Part shown: positions 8,612-15,700 of the stretch, one piece after another
Layout of the letters: each line of letters starts with the position of its first letter
How positions within the stretch are numbered: the stretch's first letter is position 1
Source of the DNA: Mycobacterium sp. GA-2829
GTDB lineage: Bacteria > Actinomycetota > Actinomycetes > Mycobacteriales > Mycobacteriaceae
NCBI RefSeq assembly: GCF_001499965.1
Contig: NZ_LQIT01000056.1
Location: 1 to 64,000 of the forward strand
Direction of reading: 5' to 3'
DNA: 64,000 nt
The notes under the pieces: generated by a model
Told to the model about the DNA's origin: nothing
Database searches by the model: none
What the model saw: the letters and a program-made list of their open reading frames with translations, nothing else
Translations under genes and position numbers: made by a program

Positions 8612-9106
8612 ATGTCGAATGAAGTGATGACCGCCGAATCAACGGTGGACGCCCCCGCCGACGAAATTTTCGCGGTGCTTGCCGACCCCTCGTCGCATGC
8701 CGCGATCGACGGCACCGGCTGGGTGCGGGAGTCCCTCGACGGCGCACGCCTCACCGCCACGGGGCAGATCTTCGAGATGGCGATGTACCACGACAACCAC
8801 CCCGACGGCCGATACGAGATGGCGAACAAGGTGATCGCGTTCGACAAGCCGCGCGTCATCGCCTGGGAACCGGGCCAGCGCGCCGGCGACGACATCGAAT
8901 TCGGCGGCTGGACCTGGCGTTACGATCTGGTGCCGCTGGGGCCGTCGCGCACGAAGGTGACGCTGACCTACGACTGGTCGGCGGTTCCAGCGGAGGTCCG
9001 GCGCGAGATCTCGTTCCCGCCGTTCTCCCAGGATCATCTCGACAATTCGCTGCGGAACCTCGCCGAGCTGGCGCAGCTCAGTCGGTCAGGTCGACCCGCA
9101 CGGTGA
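8612..9106 (+). CDS. SRPBCC family protein (START/Bet v1-like)
   Basis: A 164-residue protein with the SRPBCC pattern: TVDAPADEIFAVLADPSSHAAIDGTGWV, then GRYEMANKVIAFDKPRVIAWEP and a central GGWTWRYDLVPLGPSRTKVTLTYDWS. The fold makes a deep hydrophobic pocket and can bind or modify lipids or polyketides. I chose the ATG at 8612 because GGAG precedes it by eight bases. It is transcribed away from the catabolic cluster and shares its TetR-like operator region, so co-regulation is likely. Its last 29 bp overlap the convergent deazaflavin reductase gene. Confidence 0.85.
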   Translation: MSNEVMTAESTVDAPADEIFAVLADPSSHAAIDGTGWVRESLDGARLTATGQIFEMAMYHDNHPDGRYEMANKVIAFDKPRVIAWEPGQRAGDDIEFGGWTWRYDLVPLGPSRTKVTLTYDWSAVPAEVRREISFPPFSQDHLDNSLRNLAELAQLSRSGRPAR

Positions 9107-9458
9107 GCAGTTCGGTGCCGAACGTGCGGACGCCGAAACTGTTGAACTGAGGCAGTTCCCGTAGCCGCGCGTGCGGATCGTCCTCCGGCAGCAGGTGCGC
9201 GACACCGGAGCGCCACCGGCCCCGCAGTCGCACCCGGACATGGGGATCGGCCTTGATGTTGCGGATGTACTGAGACCGTTCCCCGAACTCCGAAACGAAC
9301 CAGAACTGATCGTCGATCAGCTTGCCGCCCAACGGGGTTCGGCGCGGTTGTCCGGAGATGCGGCCGGTGGTCTCCAGCAGGGTCTGGAACGGCAGTCGGC
9401 GCGTCACCGGATTGGCGACGTGCTTCTGGAAGAAGTGGGTGACGTCGTCCCGGTTCAT
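9078..9458 (-). CDS. nitroreductase/quinone reductase family, deazaflavin (F420)-dependent type (DUF385)
   Basis: A 126-residue split-beta-barrel protein of the mycobacterial Ddn/DUF385 family. The typical order is RTPLGGKLIDDQFWFVSEFGERSQYIRNIKADPHVRVRLRGRWRSG, then PQFNSFGVRTFGTELLTVRVDL. Relatives bind F420 and reduce quinones, nitro compounds or unsaturated lactones; no substrate can be assigned. The start MNRDDVTHF has GAGGA at good spacing. It ends inside the coding region of the convergent SRPBCC gene (29-bp overlap), an arrangement that leaves no room for a terminator between them. Confidence 0.85.
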   Translation of the reverse strand: MNRDDVTHFFQKHVANPVTRRLPFQTLLETTGRISGQPRRTPLGGKLIDDQFWFVSEFGERSQYIRNIKADPHVRVRLRGRWRSGVAHLLPEDDPHARLRELPQFNSFGVRTFGTELLTVRVDLTD

Positions 9459-9477
9459 GCGGTCCTCCTCGGTGGGT

Positions 9478-10614
9478 TCACACCATTGCGAAGGGCGGGA
9501 TCTTGGCCCCGATCGCGAGCGCTCCCGCCAGTTCGCGGCTGGTGTCGTAGTCGAAGACGACGTGGCCGGCGATCACGTCGACGTCGCGTTTGATGCGCTG
9601 CAGGGGGTTCGAGGTGAAGTGTGCGCTCGCCCCCGAGGCCTCCAGGAGCAATCCGATCACCGCGCGGGACTCGTGCACGATGTGCGCGGCGGTCATCCGG
9701 GCTCTGGCCCGCGTCACCAGCGGTACGGCGTCACCGGCACGCACGAGCGTCTCGATTTCTCCGACGGTGTCGTCGAGCACCGCGCGCAGTGCCCGCAACC
9801 GCACCTCGGCTTCCCCGAGTCGGGCCTGCGCCAGCGGCTTGTCCTTCTGCCGGACGCCCTCGTACGCCAGCACCCGCTCGCCGAGGCGTTCGGTGTAGAG
9901 CGCAGCGACCCGCTCGGCGCTGCCGAGCGCGGGCATCGCGGCCAGCAGTGCCAGGGCGGGAACCATCGGCCAGCGGTAGGTCGGCGACGTGTGCAGCACC
10001 GCACCGGGGGCGGTGCCGGCGTAGATGTCGGTCACCCGCACGAGGCGGTGTGGCGGGACGTATACGTCATCGATGAGGACGTCGTTGGAGCCGGTGGCGC
10101 GCATCCCGTCGGTGTGCCAGACGTCCACCACGGTGGCGTCCGCGATCGGGAGTAGGGCCAGGGCGGGGTAGATCGCGTCATCGGGTCCACACAGCGCGCC
10201 GACCATGATCCAGTTGCCGTGCATGACACCGGTGGCCCACGACCACCGCCCACTGAGCCGGATCCCGTCGCCGTCGGGGCGGCCGCGGCCCGTGGGCGCC
10301 AGCGGCGCCGGAGCGAGGAACGGGCGGTCTGCGAACGCCTCGGCCTGGGCCTGCTCCTCGAACAGCGCGACCATCCAGTTGTGCAGCGCGTAGAAGCCGA
10401 TGGTCCACGCGCTCGACGCGCAGCCGTGCGCCATCTCGCGGACTGGCTCGAGCAGTTCGGGGAAGGGCGCCTCTTTGCCGCCGAAGCGGGCGGGCACCAA
10501 TAGTTCGGTGAAGTCGGACGCGATGAGGTCGTTGATGGTGGCCTGGGGGAGGCGGCGTAGCTGTTCGGCCTCGTGGGCACGTTCAGCCAGCCTGGTCACG
10601 AAGTCCGGGCTCAT
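9478..10614 (-). CDS. acyl-CoA-dehydrogenase-fold flavin monooxygenase (HsaA/DszC-like)
   Basis: A 378-residue member of the group D flavin monooxygenases. It shows GCASSAWTIGFYALHNWMVALF near residues 75-95, a strand GIRLSGRWSWATGVMHGNWIMVGAL, and VVDVWHTDGMRATGSNDVLIDDVYVPPHR, all typical of the HsaA/p-hydroxyphenylacetate hydroxylase group rather than of true acyl-CoA dehydrogenases. Such enzymes use reduced flavin from a partner reductase to hydroxylate aromatics or oxidise sulfur. The start MSPDFVTRL has no clear SD. An inverted repeat TACC-N9-GGTA (10627-10643) upstream could be an operator. Confidence 0.82.
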   Translation of the reverse strand: MSPDFVTRLAERAHEAEQLRRLPQATINDLIASDFTELLVPARFGGKEAPFPELLEPVREMAHGCASSAWTIGFYALHNWMVALFEEQAQAEAFADRPFLAPAPLAPTGRGRPDGDGIRLSGRWSWATGVMHGNWIMVGALCGPDDAIYPALALLPIADATVVDVWHTDGMRATGSNDVLIDDVYVPPHRLVRVTDIYAGTAPGAVLHTSPTYRWPMVPALALLAAMPALGSAERVAALYTERLGERVLAYEGVRQKDKPLAQARLGEAEVRLRALRAVLDDTVGEIETLVRAGDAVPLVTRARARMTAAHIVHESRAVIGLLLEASGASAHFTSNPLQRIKRDVDVIAGHVVFDYDTSRELAGALAIGAKIPPFAMV

Positions 10615-10777
10615 GTGGCCGGACGTTACCGTACTTTTTGGTATGGACCTCCTCGGTCTGTCAATCGGGCGTCGGTGTACAGCTACTTCGCGACCACCCC
10701 GTCGTCGAGCAGCGCGAGGCGCCACCTCGTCGCCAGTGGCGGGGACGGACTGCGCGGACCCGAGGACTTGTCGGTGG

Positions 10778-10793
10778 TCGAATGTATGTTCGG
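10778..10793. promoter_or_regulatory. LexA (SOS) box-like site
   Basis: TCGAATGTATGTTCGG matches the mycobacterial SOS-box consensus TCGAAC-N4-GTTCGA at 10 of 12 defined positions. It ends 3 bp before the ATG at 10797, so LexA bound here would cover the promoter or start. Several 13E12-family genes of M. tuberculosis belong to the LexA regulon, which supports the call. Confidence 0.65.
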
Positions 10794-10796
10794 GGT

Positions 10797-12617
10797 ATGT
10801 CGGGTGAGGACCTCCAGGACGCGATCGCCGCGCTGGATGCCGCGGTCGATCAGCTGGCTGCCTGCCAGGTGGATCTGCTGACCCGCCCCGACCTGGTCGC
10901 CGCCCTGGACACACTGGAAAACCTCGGCTGCCGCCTGCCCGCGGTGCGTCACCGCCTGCTGGCCCGCCTGCAGGTCGAGGCCACACCCCGGCAGCTGGGC
11001 GCCAAATCCTGGAAAGAAGTGTTGCGGGTCCGGTGGCGGCTCTCCGGCAAAGAAGCCCACCGACGCCTCACCGACGCCGCCCTGTTGGCGCCACGCCCGG
11101 CGGTGTCGGGTCCGGCGCTGCCGCCGGTGTTGCCGGCGACCGCAGCCGCCCAGCAGCAGGGGTTGATCACCGCCGAACATGTGGAGAAGATCCGTCACCA
11201 GGTCGATGAACTCCCGCCGTGGGTGGATGCGGTCACCCGCGACCAGTTCGAGGTCAACCTGGTGCGCATCGCCCTCGGCGTCGGACCCAAAGAACTCGAA
11301 GAGGCCGCTAAGCGGTTGGTGTTCCTGCTCGACCAGGACGGGCCTGAACCCGACGACAGTGAACGGGCCCGCAAGCGTGGGGTCACCCTGACCAAGCAAC
11401 GCCGTGACGGCATGTCCGGATTGTTGGGCTCGTTGACGCCGGAGCTGGCCGCGATGTGGGAGGTGATCTTCGCCAAGTTCGCCGCCCCCGGCATGTGCAA
11501 CCCCGATGATCCCGAACCCTGTGTGTCGGGGACCCCGACCCAGGCGCAGATCGACAACGATTTCCGCAGCCCGGCCCAGCGTCGCCATGATGCGATGGTG
11601 GCGGTCGTCCGGATCGCGTTGATGAGTGGGGATCTCGGCCAGTTGAATGGGCTACCGGTGTCGGTGATCGTGCGCACCACCCTGCAAGACCTCGAGTCGC
11701 GGGCCGGGGTCGCCACCACCGGCGGCGGCACGATCATCCCCATCAAAGACGTGATCCGCATGGCCGCCCACGCCAATTGTTTCCTGGCGATCTTCGACCA
11801 AGCGACCGGATCGGCGTTGGATCTGTTCCGCACCAAGCGGACGGCCTCGGCGGCGCAGCGGATCATGCTGACCGCCCGGGACGGGGGCTGCACCAAACCC
11901 GGCTGCACCATCGGCGCCTACGGCTGCCAGGTCCACCACGCCGACAAAGACTGGGGCGAGGGCGGGAACACCAACATCAACGACCTCGGCCTGGCGTGCG
12001 GAACCGATAATCGCGACGTCAAAGACGGCGGCTGGACCACCCGCGTCAACGACCAGCACGAGGTCGAATGGATCCCCCCAGCCGACCTGGACACCGGACA
12101 AACCCGCGTCAACACCTACCACCGCCCCGAACGCCTCCTCGCCGACCCCGACGACAGCGACAACCGCGTTGTGTCAATGGAACCCGTTGACGAAGGCGGC
12201 AGCAACGACGCCGAGCAGACCGCTGCCCCGGAGGCCGTCGCTGACGACAGCGGCGACACCGACGAGACCCCGTCCGCCGACAACACCGGTGAACCGGACA
12301 GCGCCGTGGCATCGCCGGAAACGGCTGACGCCAACGATATCGACGACACCAAGCCGTACGCAGAGGCGCTCGAGGTCTCCCACGAGCCCGGCTACACGCA
12401 GACCGCTGCCGCTGTGGCCGACAGACTGCACGAGCCAGTGGGCGAGGGATCGGCCATCACACTGCCAGCCGACGAGGCCTTCTGTTCGATGGACCCGACC
12501 ACCTCTGAGACCGACGCCGACGAGCCCGTCCCCGCGGAGCCCGACGAGCCGACCCGGCCCGCCGACAACCCCGGCGAACCCGGCGGCCCCGCACCACCCC
12601 AACACCGGGCGGCCTGA
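10797..12617 (+). CDS. DUF222/HNH endonuclease protein (13E12 repeat family)
   Basis: A 606-residue member of the mycobacterial 13E12 family. DUF222 spans about residues 1-350. The HNH nuclease module follows at about 360-440: RIMLTARDGGCTKPGC, then CQVHHADKDWGEGGNTNINDLGLACGTDN, with zinc-type Cys pairs and the HNH residues. Residues from about 450 to the end are a low-complexity acidic, Pro-rich tail unrelated to the catalytic part. An alternative ATG five codons earlier (10782) lies inside the SOS-box-like site. The family is multicopy and linked to DNA-damage response and phage integration sites; its biochemical role is unproven. Confidence 0.85.
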   Translation: MSGEDLQDAIAALDAAVDQLAACQVDLLTRPDLVAALDTLENLGCRLPAVRHRLLARLQVEATPRQLGAKSWKEVLRVRWRLSGKEAHRRLTDAALLAPRPAVSGPALPPVLPATAAAQQQGLITAEHVEKIRHQVDELPPWVDAVTRDQFEVNLVRIALGVGPKELEEAAKRLVFLLDQDGPEPDDSERARKRGVTLTKQRRDGMSGLLGSLTPELAAMWEVIFAKFAAPGMCNPDDPEPCVSGTPTQAQIDNDFRSPAQRRHDAMVAVVRIALMSGDLGQLNGLPVSVIVRTTLQDLESRAGVATTGGGTIIPIKDVIRMAAHANCFLAIFDQATGSALDLFRTKRTASAAQRIMLTARDGGCTKPGCTIGAYGCQVHHADKDWGEGGNTNINDLGLACGTDNRDVKDGGWTTRVNDQHEVEWIPPADLDTGQTRVNTYHRPERLLADPDDSDNRVVSMEPVDEGGSNDAEQTAAPEAVADDSGDTDETPSADNTGEPDSAVASPETADANDIDDTKPYAEALEVSHEPGYTQTAAAVADRLHEPVGEGSAITLPADEAFCSMDPTTSETDADEPVPAEPDEPTRPADNPGEPGGPAPPQHRAA

Positions 12618-12640
12618 CCGCCGCACCCCCTTTGACACCA

Positions 12641-12662
12641 CACCCACACTTCACCGTGGGTG
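12641..12662. terminator. hairpin between convergent HNH and PKS genes
   Basis: CACCCAC (12641-12647) and GTGGGTG (12656-12662) form a perfect 7-bp stem with an 8-base loop in the 157-bp gap between two convergent genes. There is no U-tract, as usual for mycobacteria. A bidirectional terminator is the simplest reading. Confidence 0.45.
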
Positions 12663-12774
12663 AGGTCACCACTGAACTACCGCCGAATGACCAGAACGCG
12701 CAGGGGTTTCCGGTGCGGCATTTCACTCGAGACCGCAGCAAGCGTTTCACGGGTAGCGGGCAATGGACCATCGA

Positions 12775-15700
12775 CTACGCGGCCGAGGAATCCTCGACCG
12801 TGAGCAGTTCGGTGATCCGTTCGGTGACGGCCGCCGCGGTTGGGTACTCCCAGAGCAGCGTCGGGGGCAGGTGCAATCCGGTCTGCTTCTCCAGCTGCCG
12901 TCGCAGGGAGACGGTCATGATCGAGTCGACACCGATCTCCACCAGCGGCAGTCGGACGTCGACATCTTCTGCAGCGCAACCCAGTTCGGCCGCCACCGCG
13001 GTCAGCACCTGGCGGGCCGCCCAGTCGCTGACGTCCTCGTCGCCGCGGTCCTCGACCGCGGGGGCCGCGGCGTCCGTTTCGACAGGCGCGACGTCGGCGA
13101 GCATCGGCACCGAGGCCGCCGAGGGCAGCACCGGCAGCACCACGACGTTGGCGTCGTCATCGCGCAGTGCCGAATCGAGTGCCCGCATCGCGTCGTCGAG
13201 CCCGACAGTGCCCATACCGAGCGCCTCGAGTTGCGCCGCGACGAACCCCGACGTCGACCCCATCCCCATACCGCGCCACGCCGTCCACGCCACGCTCGTG
13301 GTGCGGTCGCCGAGCCGGCGCCGGTACCGGGCGAAGGCGTCGAGATAGGCGTTACCGCACGCGTAGGCGCCCTGCCCCGGGAACCCGGCGAGATACCCGC
13401 ACGACGAGAACAACACCATCCAGTCCAGCGCGCCGGGCGGGAAGAGCTCGTGCAGCGCGGCCATCCCGTCGACCTTGGGCCGCATCGCCGCGTCGAGTTC
13501 CTCCGGTGTCGTCGTCGCAAGCAGCGCACCGGCTTCCACGCCTGCGGCGTGGATCACCCCGCGCACCGGCGGCAGGTCGGCCAGTGCCGACCTCAGCTGT
13601 TCCGTCGCGCCGGGCGCCCCGACGTCGACGGCGGCCACCCGCACCGACACCCCCCGCTGTTCGAGCGTGGACACCACGGCGACAGCCTCGCGATCGGCAT
13701 GCTCATCCCACACGCTCCGGTCCGGAACACCCGAGCGCGACACCAGCACCAGCCGCCGCGCCCCGAGGTCGGCCAGGCGCTGCGCCAACCGCAGGCCCAG
13801 CACCCCGGTGCCCCCGGTGATCAGATACGTACCGCCCGGCGAGCACCGCAACGGAGCCGCCTCGCCACCGTCGGCGTGCGCCAGCCGCGCGGCATACGCC
13901 ACCCCGTCGCGCACCACGACCACCCCGTGACCGGCCAGCACGCCCAGCGCCCGGACCGGCAACCGCTCCCCCGTGACGTCGAGGACACCGCCCCACAGCT
14001 GCGGATGCTCCGCGGCCGCGACGCGGGCCAGTCCCCACAACGGCGCGTGCGCCGGGTTGACGCCCTCGTGCACATCGGAGGTGAGCACCCACAGCCGTGC
14101 CTGACTACCGACCCCGTCCAGCCGCTGCAGCGTCGACAGCACCAGTTCTGCCGACGCCTGCGGCGTCGCGTCGGCGCTCGGCAGCACGAGCACCGCCCCC
14201 GCCGCGGACATGCCGAGTTCCGTTGCGTCAGAGACAGTTCGGTGCGGTACCCCGGCCTCGTCGAGATCACGCACGACGAACGCGTGGGTCGCTGCGTCGC
14301 CCCCGACAAGCGTCACCTCGGCGGGCGGATCGGCGTCGGGCCAGTCGACCGGATGCCAGGCGACGTGATGCAGCAGCCGAACGGTGTCCCGGCCGCTGGG
14401 GTTCTCGAGTTCCTCGAACGCCATCCCGGTCAGCGACACCGACACCGCACCGGACTCCTCGGCCAGCAGCACATCGGTCACGGTGCCGGTCGACCGGCGC
14501 CGCACGTGCAGCAGCGCGACGGCAGGCGGCTTGTCATGCACGTGCACCCGCTCGATCCGCGCGGGCATCCGCAGCCGGGGCGGACCGTCGAAGATCGTCG
14601 AGGCCGCCGATGTCGCGGCGTCGAGCAGCCCCGCCCACGTCGCCGGGGTCGAACCGTCCGTATCGGCCGCCACCCGCGCGAAGAGCTCTCCCTCGCCGCG
14701 GTGCAGTTCCAGGATCTGCCACCCGAATCCCATCGCCGCCACCCCGAGCGTCGCCAGGGTGTCGACCACGTGGCCCGCGGGCAGCACCTCGGTGCAACGC
14801 GATCGGATCTCGTCCTCGTCGAGCACGGTCGGCACCGGTTCGGCGGTCTGGGCTGCCAGCGCCGTGCAGTGCGTCAACCAGCCTGAGCCGGCCTCGCCGC
14901 CGTCGTCGTCGACCAGCCGGGACGCCAGCGCGAGTGACCGGTCCTGCGCCACCACCTGGATGTCGCGGGCCCGGCCCGGCGGCACCGGCGTGCGCAGCCG
15001 CACGTCGGCCAGATCCGTTCCGGCGGCGGTCAGGAACGTGTTGAGCAGCACCGCCGCGGGGACGATCTCGGTGCCCTGTACGGGATGGTCGCCGGGGTAG
15101 GGCCGCGTCGAGACATCGAGGCGTGTCTGCCACACCCGGGCGGGGACGGCGCCGGTGACCTCCATGACACCGCCGAGCAGGGTGTGGGACTCCGGTTCGT
15201 GCACCCCGCGGCCACCCGGCGGTGCGGTAGGCGTGCGCCAATGCCGCCGGTGCACCCACTGGGTGCCGGGAAGGTCTGTCGCCCAGTCGGTTTGAGGGAC
15301 CACTCCGTAAGACACCGGCGCACCGTGGCAGTAAAGCGCGCCGACGGCCGCGGCGACGGTGGTCTGCTCCGGCTGCTCGCGTCGCAGCACCGGCACCACG
15401 GCGTGCTCTCGAATTCCGAGATGGCTCAACGTCTCTGCGATCGAGTGTGCGACCACCGGATGCGCCGACACCTCGAGGAACAGCCGGTGGCCGTCCTCTG
15501 CGGCGGCGGTGACGGCCTCGGCGAAACGCACCCGCCCGCGGAGATTGGCCACCCAGTAGTCGGGGTCACGCGGGGCGTCGGAGCGCGGGTCGGCCAGCGC
15601 GGTGCTGTAGATCGGCACCTCGGCCGGCCGCGACGGGCCCAATCCCGCGGTAAGCGAAGCGAGTTCGGCGGTCAACGCGTCCATCGCCGGGCTGTGGAAC

